Shown here one piece after another: positions 23,653 through 33,018 of a stretch of DNA of 48,945 nt (positions are counted from its first letter, which is position 1; each line of letters begins with the position of its first letter). The notes below the pieces were generated by a model. The model was not told where the DNA came from. It did no database searches and saw nothing but the letters and a program-made list of their open reading frames with translations. Position numbers and translations under genes: made by a program. This stretch comes from Bacillota bacterium (GTDB lineage Bacteria > Bacillota > Clostridia > Peptostreptococcales > Anaerovoracaceae): positions 17,460 through 66,404 of the forward strand of contig JAHZHA010000016.1 of assembly GCA_019420525.1 (NCBI GenBank). Direction: 5' to 3'.

Positions 23653-24906
23653 TTATAGCTTGTCGGACGGCAATTTTCCATCGAGAATCAGTCGGATAGC
23701 ATTGAGAGCACATCGCGCCATAAATTCGATGGCCAGATTCCGCTCCCGAAAACCCTTCGTATAGAGCCGCGTCGTCATTTCTCCGTCGTAAAGCAGGCAG
23801 AGACAGAAAGTTCCGGGTTCCACACCGTCGCAGTAATCCGGACCTGCGTTTCCTGTAACCGACAGACAGATATCGCTTCCCGTCTTCCGGTAGATACTCT
23901 CCGTCAGAGCTTCCGCCGCCTCCGGACTGAAAATCGTATATTCATCCAGAATCTCTCTCGAAATCGACAGTTCTCTGATCTGCGCATCTTCTCCCGGCAA
24001 TACCACCGACTGATCCAGGATATCCGCATACTCCGGATATCTGCTGAGCATCGCAGCGATTTCTCCTCCGGTGACCGTCTCACAGAGAGACAGAGATACG
24101 CCCTTTTCCTTCATTTTATTTGCCGTCACCCGGTAGAGTTCTTCTCCGTCCATGGTAAACACGCTGTCTCCCAGAATCCGAGCTACATTTTCCGCCATCT
24201 CGTCTACCGCTGCAACGGCTTCTTTCTTTCTTCTGCGCTTTGAGGTGATGCGGATTTCCACTTCACTCTCCTTGGCGTATGTGGCTATCGTAGGATCTGT
24301 CTGCCCGTCGATAAATTCCAGAAGCATCGTCTCCACTCTGGATTCTCCCACACCGAAAACTCTGAGAGAACGGGACACGATATAAGCGTCGGCCAGTTTC
24401 ATCAGATACGGCTTTACCGCATCCTGAAACATCCGCTTCATCTCTCTCGGCACTCCGGGCATACAGATGAATAGTTTTCCTTCTTTTTCCAGTACGAAAC
24501 CCGGAGCCGTACCGTTATGATTCTGGAAAACCACCGCGTTTTCCGGCACATAAGCCTGCTTATAATTATTCTCCGTCTTTTTATACCAGACTCTTTCGAA
24601 ATAATCGTCGATCATCTTCTTCGTCGGTTCGTGCAGGACGAGCTTTTCATCCAGAAGATCACAGATCGTCTCTTTCGTCAGGTCGTCCTCCGTAGGCCCC
24701 AGACCTCCGGTCACGAGAAAAAGATCACAGTCCTCCATGGCAAATTCCAGAACGCGCTTCAGACGTCCGGGATTGTCTCCCATCGTATAGTGATAGAGCA
24801 CATCCACACCCATCTCGTTCAGTTCCTGGGACAGATACGCCGCGTTGGTATTGACGATCTGCCCGAAGAGAAGTTCGGTTCCCACTGAAATAATCGCTGA
24901 TTTCAT
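23653..24906 (-). CDS. cinA: CinA family protein: intact N-terminal domain, degenerate C-terminal deamidase domain
   Basis: CinA proteins combine an N-terminal COG1058 (molybdopterin-binding-like, ADP-ribose pyrophosphatase) domain with a C-terminal NMN deamidase domain. The 417 residues show both. The N-terminal domain is normal: SVGTELLFGQIVNTN (7-21), VTGGLGPTEDDLT (65-77) and MPGVPREM (149-156). The C-terminal domain keeps its outline but not its active site: the usual ESCTGG reads ETVTGG (276-281), so the catalytic Ser is Thr, and the usual GGVVxYSNxxK segment reads VVLPGEDAQ (301-309), losing Tyr and Lys. I infer an inactive or repurposed deamidase half. It lies in the conserved pgsA-cinA-recA order, 23 bases after pgsA. 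Confidence 0.93.
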   Translation of the reverse strand: MKSAIISVGTELLFGQIVNTNAAYLSQELNEMGVDVLYHYTMGDNPGRLKRVLEFAMEDCDLFLVTGGLGPTEDDLTKETICDLLDEKLVLHEPTKKMIDDYFERVWYKKTENNYKQAYVPENAVVFQNHNGTAPGFVLEKEGKLFICMPGVPREMKRMFQDAVKPYLMKLADAYIVSRSLRVFGVGESRVETMLLEFIDGQTDPTIATYAKESEVEIRITSKRRRKKEAVAAVDEMAENVARILGDSVFTMDGEELYRVTANKMKEKGVSLSLCETVTGGEIAAMLSRYPEYADILDQSVVLPGEDAQIRELSISREILDEYTIFSPEAAEALTESIYRKTGSDICLSVTGNAGPDYCDGVEPGTFCLCLLYDGEMTTRLYTKGFRERNLAIEFMARCALNAIRLILDGKLPSDKL

Positions 24907-24929
24907 TTTCTGTTACCTGCCTGTATTCC

Positions 24930-25460
24930 TTATCTCGATTTAAAAAGTTCTCTGCTTTTGTAGATGTATTCCACTCCAGAATATACAGTCATGATGACCG
25001 CAATCCAGAGCATGATCTCTGCAAACGGAATCGACAGCAGTTCAAACGGCCAGTTTCCGATGAGCAGGAAGATAATCGCGATCATCTGGGTCACCGTCTT
25101 GATCTTTCCGGACCACGCCGCGGCGATGACGACACCTTCGCTGGCAGCCACCGATCTCAGTCCCGTGATAGCGAATTCTCTGGCGAGAATGACGATGACC
25201 ATCCATCCGGGAACGATTCCCGTCTGGACCATACAGACGAGAGCCGATGTCACCAGCAGTTTGTCTGCCAGAGGATCCATGATTTTCCCGAAATTGGTCA
25301 CCAGATCGTATTTTCTGGCCAGGTGACCGTCGAGAAAATCCGTGACGGACGCGATGACGAAGACCGCCGCCGCCCAGTAACTGTAGCCCATGAGATACAG
25401 GACGATGAAAACAGGGACTAACACCATTCGCATCGTCGTCAGTTTATTAGGAAGATTCAT
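24930..25460 (-). CDS. pgsA: CDP-diacylglycerol--glycerol-3-phosphate 3-phosphatidyltransferase
   Basis: Makes phosphatidylglycerol phosphate from CDP-diacylglycerol and glycerol 3-phosphate in the cell membrane. The 176-residue protein has the CDP-alcohol phosphotransferase motif complete: D41, D44, G45, A48, R49, G58, D62 and D66 in DFLDGHLARKYDLVTNFG. Several hydrophobic membrane spans fill the rest (for example VLVPVFIVLYLMGYSYWAAA). Length typical. The position between rimO and cinA is the standard one in Firmicutes. Confidence 0.95.
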   Translation of the reverse strand: MNLPNKLTTMRMVLVPVFIVLYLMGYSYWAAAVFVIASVTDFLDGHLARKYDLVTNFGKIMDPLADKLLVTSALVCMVQTGIVPGWMVIVILAREFAITGLRSVAASEGVVIAAAWSGKIKTVTQMIAIIFLLIGNWPFELLSIPFAEIMLWIAVIMTVYSGVEYIYKSRELFKSR

Positions 25461-25549
25461 TTTCTTTCCCGCCTTTCTTTCCGAAATCCGGCTGCAGAAT
25501 CCGGACGCTCCTTCCGATCTGTCGCGTTCCGTCCTCTCAGCCGGCGCAT

Positions 25550-26908
25550 TTATCTTTCCGTCCGGTCTGCATCCGTTTCTCCCTGCGGATGCCCCGTTTC
25601 TTTCCCGGACAGATCGTAATCGAAAGCATCTGTGATCTCCACATATACATATTGTCCCGGAACGAGATCTCTGCCGGAAGTGAAGATCACTCCGTCATCG
25701 ATTTCCGGCGCATCGAACCGGGTTCTTCCCAGATATGTGCCGTCTTCTTCCCGTTCATCGACGATCACTTCACAGATACTTCCCACTTTTCCGATATTGT
25801 TTTCCAGGGAAATACTCCGCTGTATTTCCATCAGCTCATCTCTGCGTCTGATTTTCGTCTCCTCATCGAGCTGCCCTTCCATATCCGCCGCCAGGGTATT
25901 CTCTTCCTGCGAATACGCAAAGACTCCCATACGGTCGAATCTCGCCTCCTCCAGAAAATCCGCAAGTTCCTCAAAGTCCTCCTCGGATTCTCCCGGAAAT
26001 CCGGCGATAAACGTAGTTCTGATATGAATATCCGGTATTTCCTTTCGCAGCTTCTTTATGGTATTGCGGATGGATTCCGAAGTAGAACGGCGGTTCATCG
26101 CGGAAAGGACATCGTCGCTGACGTGCTGCAGAGGGATATCGATATAATTGCATATTTTCTCTTCGCTGCGCATCGTCTCGATAAGCTCGTCTGTAATCTC
26201 ATCCTCGTAACAGTACAGAAGACGAATCCAGTGTATCCCGTCAATCCTGCAGAGCTTTTTCAGCAGCTGCGGAAGAGCCGGCTCTCCGTACAGTTCTTCT
26301 CCGTATGCCGTCACATCCTGAGCGATGAGGATCAGTTCCGTACAGCCCGAAGACGCCAGAAATTCCGCCTCTCTGACGATATTTTCCATTTTTCTGCTGC
26401 GGTAATGGCCCCGGATGGAAGGAATAATGCAGTAAGAACAGACCTTGTCGCAGCCCTCTGAAATTTTTATGTAAGAATAATAAGCCCCCGGTTCCGGACG
26501 CCGCACCGGAATCTCACAGTAAACGTCTTCTTCCCTGCTCACGGCTGATATGCGCTTCTTTTCCCCGGCATACCTGTCCAGAATTTCAGGAAATCTGCTG
26601 TATTCGTTTACGCCCAGCAAAATATCGATCTCCGGAATTTCTTTCAGCAGTTCTTCCGCATAGCGCTGCGTCAGACAGCCCGTTGCAGCGAGAATCGCAC
26701 CGTTTTCCCTGTACTGCGCCATCTCCAGGATGGTATCCACGGATTCTTCCTTTGCATCGTTGATAAACCCGCAGGTATTCACGACGATCAGATCTGCTTC
26801 TTCCGGAAAATCCACGATAATATGCCCTTTCTCTTCCAGAAGAGCCGCAGCATTTTCCGAATCCACCGTATTTTTCGAACATCCGAGTGTATTAAAAAAA
26901 ATCTTCAT
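25550..26908 (-). CDS. rimO: Ribosomal protein S12 methylthiotransferase
   Basis: A radical SAM enzyme that methylthiolates Asp89 of ribosomal protein S12. The 452-residue protein has an N-terminal UPF0004 domain with cluster-ligand cysteines C10, C46 and C78, the radical SAM CxxxCxxC at C153/C157/C160 (EGCDKVCSYCIIPSIRG), and a C-terminal TRAM domain. The start NTLGCSKNTVDSE identifies RimO rather than MiaB. The ATG overlaps the ftsK stop, so the two are translationally coupled. A second methylthiotransferase (miaB) is at 46-47 kb. Confidence 0.96.
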   Translation of the reverse strand: MKIFFNTLGCSKNTVDSENAAALLEEKGHIIVDFPEEADLIVVNTCGFINDAKEESVDTILEMAQYRENGAILAATGCLTQRYAEELLKEIPEIDILLGVNEYSRFPEILDRYAGEKKRISAVSREEDVYCEIPVRRPEPGAYYSYIKISEGCDKVCSYCIIPSIRGHYRSRKMENIVREAEFLASSGCTELILIAQDVTAYGEELYGEPALPQLLKKLCRIDGIHWIRLLYCYEDEITDELIETMRSEEKICNYIDIPLQHVSDDVLSAMNRRSTSESIRNTIKKLRKEIPDIHIRTTFIAGFPGESEEDFEELADFLEEARFDRMGVFAYSQEENTLAADMEGQLDEETKIRRRDELMEIQRSISLENNIGKVGSICEVIVDEREEDGTYLGRTRFDAPEIDDGVIFTSGRDLVPGQYVYVEITDAFDYDLSGKETGHPQGETDADRTER

Positions 26909-29814
26909 TATATATCCTGTTCTCCCGTCGACTGATCGTAAAGCGGCTGTTCACTCTCAGGTACTTCATCTTCCGGAGGCGCCCCGTAAAATTCTTCTTT
27001 TGTGATGAGAACTCTACGAGGTCTGCTGCCTTCGCTGGGACCGATGATACCCCTGGCTTCCATGATGTCCACCAGACGTCCCGCCCGGTTGTATCCGATG
27101 CGAAAACGACGCTGGAGCATCGAAGCGGAAGCCTGCTCCGCATTTACCACCAGTTCTATTGCATCATTGAGGAGCTCGTCCTCTTCTTCATCATCGCTGA
27201 TATCTACCTTAGCGGTATTGATGGACTCCATGATCCGATTAGGTGCGTCCGATTCCTCCGCCTGCTCCTTCCAGAATTCGATCACAGCGTTGACTTCGTC
27301 ATCTGTGACAAATGGTCCCTGAAGACGCTCCGGCTGCGCTTTTCCGATAGGATTAAAGAGCATATCGCCCTTTCCCACCAGCTTTTCCGCGCCGGCGCGG
27401 TCGAGTATCGTTCTGGAATCCACCTGAGAAGACACCGCAAAAGCGATTCTCGACGGGATATTCGCTTTGATGAGGCCTGTGACGATATCTACGGAAGGCC
27501 GCTGAGTGGCTACGATGAGATGCATTCCTGCCGCCCGTGCCAGTTGGGCCAGACGGCAGATGGATTCCTCCACCTGAGAAGGAGCAGCCATCATGAGATC
27601 GGCCAGCTCGTCGATGATGATGACGATCTGCGGCAGCATATTCTCCGTCTGACCTCCCGTCTCCATCTTTGCGTTGTACGATTTTAGATCTCTCACGCTG
27701 TTTTCGGCAAATTTCCGGTACCTGTCATTCATCTCCTGCACAGCCCAGGCCAGCGCAGCAGCAGCCTTCGACGGATCGGTCACCACAGGGATCAGCATAT
27801 GGGGAATTCCGTTGTAATTTCCCAGTTCCACCACTTTCGGATCGATGAGAATCAGTTTTACCTCATCCGGTGTAGATTTATACAGAATGCTCATGATAAT
27901 CGAATTGATGCATACGCTCTTTCCCGATCCGGTAGACCCGGCGATCAGAAGATGCGGCATGCTCTTCAGATCCGCCACGACGGAATTCCCGGCGATATCT
28001 TCACCCACCACAAAACTGATCTTCGATTCCGCCTTCTGAAACTCCGTGGATTCAATCATTTCCCGCAGCGTCACTACGGAAGCTTTCTCGTTTTCCACTT
28101 CGATGCCCACCGCCGCTTTTCCCGGAATCGGCGCTTCGATACGCAGGCTTTTCGCTTCCAAATTCAGAGCGATATCGTTGGCGAGCCGGACGATACTGTT
28201 TACCTTCACACCGGAATCCGGCTGGATTTCGTACCGGGTGACGGAAGGTCCCTGTTTTACATCGATGACTCTGGCGCTTACGCCGAAGTCGTGAAGAACC
28301 GTCTCCAGTTTATGAGCCTTGGCGGCCAGTTCCATTCTGAGATTCCGGTTTTCCTGTTTTCTCACCGCATTTAGCAGAGTCAGAGGCGGCAGATGATATT
28401 CTTTTTTTACAGTCTTCTTTTCTGCTTCCTCCGCAACTTCGACGGCTCCTGCCGCCATAGCCGCTTTCATCTCTGCTTTCGACAGCTTCTGATCGGAATG
28501 TGCGGTGAGAGGCAGGTCTTCCGCTGTGTCCACACTTTCCTCCGGAGCTTTTCCTCCGGTGCAGGAACCTGTCAGATCTGCCAGGTCATCTGCTTCGGAA
28601 TCGCCGTACGCCCCGGGAGCCGATTCAGGCGCCATCCCCTCTTCCGTCCGGAAAGACAAATCCTCCGCTCCGGAAAAGATGGAAAACCGCTCAAAATCAT
28701 CCTGTGGTCGTGCCGGAAGAACGCTATCCTCTTCTTTCAGGCCGAAAATATAACCATCACGGAATTTTTCATCTCCGCTGAAATCTCCGTCAAAGAGATT
28801 GTCGTCATTCATATATTTGAGAATCTGCCGTTTGTTTTCCGTCAGAAAAGGATCTTCTTCCTGTTTGTCACCTTCCCGGCTCCCGCTGCGGAACAGTCCC
28901 ATGCTCTTTATCTTAAGGCGGTCAAAAGCGTCCCCCATCGGAGAACCGCCTTTCTTTTCCGGAGTCGTCGCTCTATTTTCAGCAGAAGAATCGTCCGGGA
29001 GATCTGCGCCGGGAGAAGAGGAAAGCAGCCCGACCGTTCCCGCGTCATTTTCGTTTTCTTCTTTTTTCTTTCCGTTTTTCGCTTTCTGTTCCTCGATTTT
29101 TCTCTCACGCGCCTGAGCCTCTTTATACGCCGCTTCTTTCTCCAGCGCATGCAGGCGCTTCTTTTCTCTCCGCCGGTCCAGAAATGCCGAAATCGGCGTG
29201 TTGATAAGCAGCAGAAGCGACACTGCCAGAATCGCCGTACAGATGATGACGAGACCCGCGATTCCTACTGCTCTGACTGCCGGCCATCCTATCGCCATGC
29301 CCACAGCTCCTGCACTGTCCAGGGAAGTCCCCGATATGTACATATCTCTCAGGTATTCCGCGCTGAATCGGGACGCTTTCACCGCATCAAACCGGACCGC
29401 ATTCAGAGTCACGAGATCGAGGTACATAAGCACGAAAAAGAAAATGCTTCTGAAACTTACTCTCGCCATCCGCCTCCGGAGAATCAGAATTGCGTAGAGA
29501 ATGATATAAAACGGAAGAATATAAGCTCCTATGCCGAAAAGTCCTTTCAGCACGTGGGACAGAACTTCACCGAACTTTCCCGTCGCTGTCGTCAGCACTG
29601 AAACCATGAGAAAAACTCCTGCCGCCAGAAGAAGAATCGCCGTGACTTCGTCCCGGAGCCGGGAACTGCTTCCCGATGTTTTCGCAGAAGATTCCTTTTT
29701 CTTCGCAGTTCCGGAAGAAGATTTGCCGCTTCCGGTCTTCGAAGAAGCTTTCTTCGTATTTTCCCTGCGGCCGCCCGCAGGCGTTTTTTTCTTTGTACTG
29801 TCTGTATCAGCCAT
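26908..29814 (-). CDS. ftsK: DNA translocase FtsK/SpoIIIE
   Basis: Moves DNA through the septum during division or sporulation. The 968 residues divide into a Lys/Ser-rich cytosolic start (1-52), an N-terminal membrane part with about four spans (roughly 57-205), a long acidic and low-complexity linker (about 215-470), the motor with Walker A GSTGSGKS (626-633) and Walker B ending IIDELADL, and a C-terminal gamma winged-helix domain (SMLQRRFRIGYNRAGRLVDIME) that reads the KOPS/SRS polarity sequences. It lies 65 bases after uppP and overlaps rimO by one base. Confidence 0.97.
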   Translation of the reverse strand: MADTDSTKKKTPAGGRRENTKKASSKTGSGKSSSGTAKKKESSAKTSGSSSRLRDEVTAILLLAAGVFLMVSVLTTATGKFGEVLSHVLKGLFGIGAYILPFYIILYAILILRRRMARVSFRSIFFFVLMYLDLVTLNAVRFDAVKASRFSAEYLRDMYISGTSLDSAGAVGMAIGWPAVRAVGIAGLVIICTAILAVSLLLLINTPISAFLDRRREKKRLHALEKEAAYKEAQARERKIEEQKAKNGKKKEENENDAGTVGLLSSSPGADLPDDSSAENRATTPEKKGGSPMGDAFDRLKIKSMGLFRSGSREGDKQEEDPFLTENKRQILKYMNDDNLFDGDFSGDEKFRDGYIFGLKEEDSVLPARPQDDFERFSIFSGAEDLSFRTEEGMAPESAPGAYGDSEADDLADLTGSCTGGKAPEESVDTAEDLPLTAHSDQKLSKAEMKAAMAAGAVEVAEEAEKKTVKKEYHLPPLTLLNAVRKQENRNLRMELAAKAHKLETVLHDFGVSARVIDVKQGPSVTRYEIQPDSGVKVNSIVRLANDIALNLEAKSLRIEAPIPGKAAVGIEVENEKASVVTLREMIESTEFQKAESKISFVVGEDIAGNSVVADLKSMPHLLIAGSTGSGKSVCINSIIMSILYKSTPDEVKLILIDPKVVELGNYNGIPHMLIPVVTDPSKAAAALAWAVQEMNDRYRKFAENSVRDLKSYNAKMETGGQTENMLPQIVIIIDELADLMMAAPSQVEESICRLAQLARAAGMHLIVATQRPSVDIVTGLIKANIPSRIAFAVSSQVDSRTILDRAGAEKLVGKGDMLFNPIGKAQPERLQGPFVTDDEVNAVIEFWKEQAEESDAPNRIMESINTAKVDISDDEEEDELLNDAIELVVNAEQASASMLQRRFRIGYNRAGRLVDIMEARGIIGPSEGSRPRRVLITKEEFYGAPPEDEVPESEQPLYDQSTGEQDI

Positions 29815-29879
29815 ACAAACCTCCGTCTCTCACAGGCTTTCTCCGCATGGGCAGAGGGGCCCGGTTCTCCACATACACT

Positions 29880-30728
29880 TTATGCCAGCGCGCTGAATAC
29901 GGAATAGCCGATGAGGAAAAGACCCGCAATCCAAGTATAAATTGAAAAGTAAAATAATTTCTCATTTGTCACAGCTTTTATCATTACTTTGATCGCTGCA
30001 TAACCCGATACCGCAGCTACGACGATACCCGCGATCATGACGCCCATACCTACTCCCTGCTCGCTGGAAGCCGCATCCACAGCCGACGGGAGTTCCATCA
30101 GAAAAGCTCCTAAAACCGACGGAATAGAGATCAAAAATGCATACCTCACCGCATGCGGCCGGTTAAAGCGCGATAGAAGACCTCCCACCATGGTAGATCC
30201 GGAACGCGAAATACCCGGGCAGATAGCTACGGACTGACAGATTCCGATAAAAAATGCATCTTTCATCGTCATCTCTTTTACACCTTTCGTGCCGCCGCCC
30301 TTGCGTTCTGCGAACCAGAGACATGTGCCTGTAACGAGAAGTGCAACGCCTATGAAAAGCATCGAAGAATACAGCGTTTCGAAAAAATCATTAAATAAAA
30401 GACCGATAATTGCCGTAGGAATTGTTGAGATTACGATCATCACACCCAGACGTCTCGTTTCATTTTTGTTCATCTGGATGCCTTTTCCTGTAAAGATATC
30501 TTTCAGTGTAGCGAAAAGCTCAATAATCAGGTCGATGATGTCTTTCCAATAAGCCGCAAAAATGGCGACCAATGTGCCGAAATGCAGCATCACCGTAAAA
30601 GTCAGTACATTTTCAGAGCTTATTCCGAAAAAGTTCTGAAGTGCAGCCAGATGCCCGGAGCTGCTGATAGGCAGAAACTCCGAAAGGCCCTGAACGAGCC
30701 CGAGGATTATCGATTCAATCATACTCAT
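29880..30728 (-). CDS. uppP: Undecaprenyl-diphosphatase (UppP/BacA)
   Basis: Integral membrane phosphatase recycling undecaprenyl pyrophosphate for cell-wall synthesis; excess confers bacitracin resistance. 282 residues with the two signature loops: QGLSEFLPISSSGHL (residues 14-28) and PGISRSGSTMVGG (about 168-180), and about eight membrane segments. Length typical. It has a promoter in the divergent 320-base region shared with asd. It is followed by ftsK after 65 bases, perhaps in one transcript. Confidence 0.96.
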   Translation of the reverse strand: MSMIESIILGLVQGLSEFLPISSSGHLAALQNFFGISSENVLTFTVMLHFGTLVAIFAAYWKDIIDLIIELFATLKDIFTGKGIQMNKNETRRLGVMIVISTIPTAIIGLLFNDFFETLYSSMLFIGVALLVTGTCLWFAERKGGGTKGVKEMTMKDAFFIGICQSVAICPGISRSGSTMVGGLLSRFNRPHAVRYAFLISIPSVLGAFLMELPSAVDAASSEQGVGMGVMIAGIVVAAVSGYAAIKVMIKAVTNEKLFYFSIYTWIAGLFLIGYSVFSALA

Positions 30729-30802
30729 TTCTGTTACCCCCTGTCAGTTAGTCTGTCAAACAGTTTCTTAAAACAAAAAATTAATTCCAAAAAATCTTAT
30801 AT

Positions 30803-30831
30803 ATTTTATCACAGTACATCTCATTTGTCAG
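30803..30831 (-). promoter_or_regulatory. Sigma-A promoter of uppP
   Basis: CTGACA, 17 bases, TAAAAT on the minus strand, about 75 bases before the uppP start. It lies back to back with the asd promoter. Confidence 0.7.
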
Positions 30832-30939
30832 CTTTCTGCCGTCATTTTACCCCCTCCTCTTTCTCCCGTTTCGTCAGATTCCGACATGCGAGAAGCCATA
30901 TGATTTTCATCATACCATTGTTTTATTTTCTCATTTGTA

Positions 30940-30968
30940 TTCCATTTCACCAATGAAAAGTATATAAT
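30940..30968 (+). promoter_or_regulatory. Sigma-A promoter of asd-dapA-dapB
   Basis: TTCCAT, 17 bases, a perfect TATAAT on the plus strand. Only about 75 bases follow before the asd ATG, holding one small hairpin (CGCTG-TAAT-CAGCG) but no room for a lysine riboswitch. Confidence 0.65.
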
Positions 30969-31048
30969 AATATGATAATTCTGCGCTGTAATCAGCGAAA
31001 TTCATAAACTAATTATAAAAAATATATATACATTGGAGGACTTTATCG

Positions 31049-32050
31049 ATGAAAAAACCTAATGTTGCTGTAGTAGGGGCCAGCGGTCTCGTAGGAAGCA
31101 CTTTTCTGAAAGTGCTGGAAGAAAGAGATTTTCCCATCGAAAATCTGTACGTAATGTCATCTTACAGATCTGCTGGTAAAACTGTAAAATTCAAAGGTGA
31201 AGATTACGTTCTCGAAGAACTCACCGAGAATTCTTTCGATAAACCCATCGACATCGCTCTCTTCTCCGCAGGCGGTTCCACAAGCGAAAAATTTGCTCCG
31301 GTAGCTGCGGCGCACGGCTGCGTTGTCGTCGATAACAGCAGCGCCTGGAGAATGAATCCGGAAGTTCCTCTCGTAGTTCCCGAAGTAAACCCTCAGGATA
31401 TCGAATGGAACAAGGGCATCATCGCAAATCCGAACTGCTCTACCATTCAGGCCATGGTTCCGATGAAACCGCTTCACGACAGATACGGAATCAAAAGAGT
31501 CGTATACTCCACCTATCAGGCGGTATCCGGCTCGGGAATCAAAGGAATCCGCGATCTGGAAGAAGGTCTCAAGGGCAATGACATCATGAGCGCATATCCT
31601 CATCCTATCGCAGGAAACTGTCTGCCTCAGATCGACGTGTTCCTCGAAAACGGATATACGAAAGAAGAGATGAAAATGATCGACGAGACACACAAAATTC
31701 TCGGCGACGACAATATCAAAGTTACAGCTACTACTGTTCGGGTACCGGTTTTCTCCTGTCACAGTGAAAGCATTAATCTCGAATTTGAAAAACCATTTGA
31801 GATTGAGGAAGTAAAAGAAATTCTCGCAAATGCTCCGGGATGCAATCTGTTGGATGACACAGAAAACAGTGTTTATCCTCTGGCACGTGACATCGCAGGC
31901 AAAGATGAAGTCTATGTAGGCAGAGTAAGACGTGATTTCAGCGTAGAAAACGGTATCAATCTCTGGGTGGTGGCAGACAACATCCGCAAGGGCGCTGCCA
32001 CTAACGCCGTACAGATCGCAGAACTCCTGCTGGACAAAATCGGCAAATAA
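31049..32050 (+). CDS. asd: Aspartate-semialdehyde dehydrogenase
   Basis: Reduces aspartyl phosphate to aspartate semialdehyde, the branch point to lysine and threonine/methionine. 333 residues with the NADP loop VVGASGLVGSTFL (residues 8-20), the catalytic cysteine C130 in IIANPNCSTIQ, and the conserved RVPVFSCHSESINLEFE with the catalytic His (about 237). A GGAGG site precedes the ATG. First gene of the plus-strand set asd-dapA-dapB, 20 bases before dapA. Aspartokinase is not in the window. Confidence 0.97.
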   Translation: MKKPNVAVVGASGLVGSTFLKVLEERDFPIENLYVMSSYRSAGKTVKFKGEDYVLEELTENSFDKPIDIALFSAGGSTSEKFAPVAAAHGCVVVDNSSAWRMNPEVPLVVPEVNPQDIEWNKGIIANPNCSTIQAMVPMKPLHDRYGIKRVVYSTYQAVSGSGIKGIRDLEEGLKGNDIMSAYPHPIAGNCLPQIDVFLENGYTKEEMKMIDETHKILGDDNIKVTATTVRVPVFSCHSESINLEFEKPFEIEEVKEILANAPGCNLLDDTENSVYPLARDIAGKDEVYVGRVRRDFSVENGINLWVVADNIRKGAATNAVQIAELLLDKIGK

Positions 32051-32070
32051 GACTATCAAGGAGGTACATT

Positions 32071-32952
32071 ATGGCTATTTTCAGAGGTGCCGGTGTCGCC
32101 ATCGTCACACCGTTCAAAGAAGACGGATCCGTAGATTTCGACAACTACGGGGAACTCATCGAATGGCAGATCGCAGAAGGCACAGATGCGATCATCTCCT
32201 GCGGCACAACAGGAGAAGCCTCAACCATGACCGACGAGGAACAGATCGAAGTCGTGGCATACTGTGTGGATAAAGTCAAGGGCCGGCTTCCGGTCATCGC
32301 CGGAGCAGGAAGCAACGATACGAAGCACGGCATCAATCTCTCCAAGGAAATTGAAAAAGCCGGTGCTGATGCACTGCTCCAGGTTACGCCTTATTACAAC
32401 AAAGCGACCCAGAAAGGGCTGATTCAGCATTATTACGCCATCGCCGACAGCGTCAATATTCCAATGATTCTGTATTCTGTTCCAGGCAGAACAGGTGTAA
32501 ATATCAAGCCTGCCACCGTCGTGGAACTGGCTAAACATCCGAATATCACCGCTATTAAAGAAGCCAGCGGAAATATCACGCAGTGTGCGGAAATCGCAAG
32601 ACTCGTTCCGGAAGATTTCTCTATCTACTCCGGTAATGACGATATGATCACGCCGCTTCTCGCTCTGGGCGGCGACGGTGTAATTTCTGTACTCTCAAAT
32701 GTAGCTCCGAAGCAGACGCACGACATCGTGCAGAAATTCTTCGATGGCGACATCAGAGAATCCATCCGCCTCCAGCTGGAAGCAAAGCCGCTCATCGATG
32801 CTCTCTTCGCGGAAGTCAATCCGATTCCGGTCAAGGCTGCTCTGGAGCTCATGGGAAAATCGAAGATGAATTTCCGTCTTCCGCTCTGCAAACCGGAAGA
32901 ATCCACAATGGAACTTCTCAGAAAAGAACTGAAAGCTTTCGGTATTCTCTGA
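32071..32952 (+). CDS. dapA: 4-hydroxy-tetrahydrodipicolinate synthase
   Basis: Condenses pyruvate with aspartate semialdehyde, the first step specific to lysine/diaminopimelate. 293 residues, typical. The Schiff-base lysine is K163 (in TAIKEASGN), with catalytic T46/T47 (SCGTTGEAST), Y109 (TPYYN) and Y135. A textbook AAGGAGGT site lies 6 bases before the ATG. Co-transcribed with asd and dapB. Confidence 0.97.
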   Translation: MAIFRGAGVAIVTPFKEDGSVDFDNYGELIEWQIAEGTDAIISCGTTGEASTMTDEEQIEVVAYCVDKVKGRLPVIAGAGSNDTKHGINLSKEIEKAGADALLQVTPYYNKATQKGLIQHYYAIADSVNIPMILYSVPGRTGVNIKPATVVELAKHPNITAIKEASGNITQCAEIARLVPEDFSIYSGNDDMITPLLALGGDGVISVLSNVAPKQTHDIVQKFFDGDIRESIRLQLEAKPLIDALFAEVNPIPVKAALELMGKSKMNFRLPLCKPEESTMELLRKELKAFGIL

Positions 32953-33018
32953 TCTCCGGCTTTCTGAATCTTTCTGACAGAAACGATATTTTCCCATATT
33001 TTTACAGGAGGAAATCTC

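Noticed and set aside
28393..29601. 402-residue open frame on the plus strand inside ftsK
   Set aside because: Antisense to ftsK over its linker and membrane part; His/Arg/Phe/Ser-rich composition typical of a shadow frame.
30969..31048. Lysine riboswitch before asd-dapA-dapB
   Set aside because: The leader is only about 75 nt with one 5-base hairpin, far too small for the lysine aptamer.
31157..32059. 300-residue open frame on the minus strand across asd
   Set aside because: Antisense to asd, which has all catalytic motifs; no start signal.
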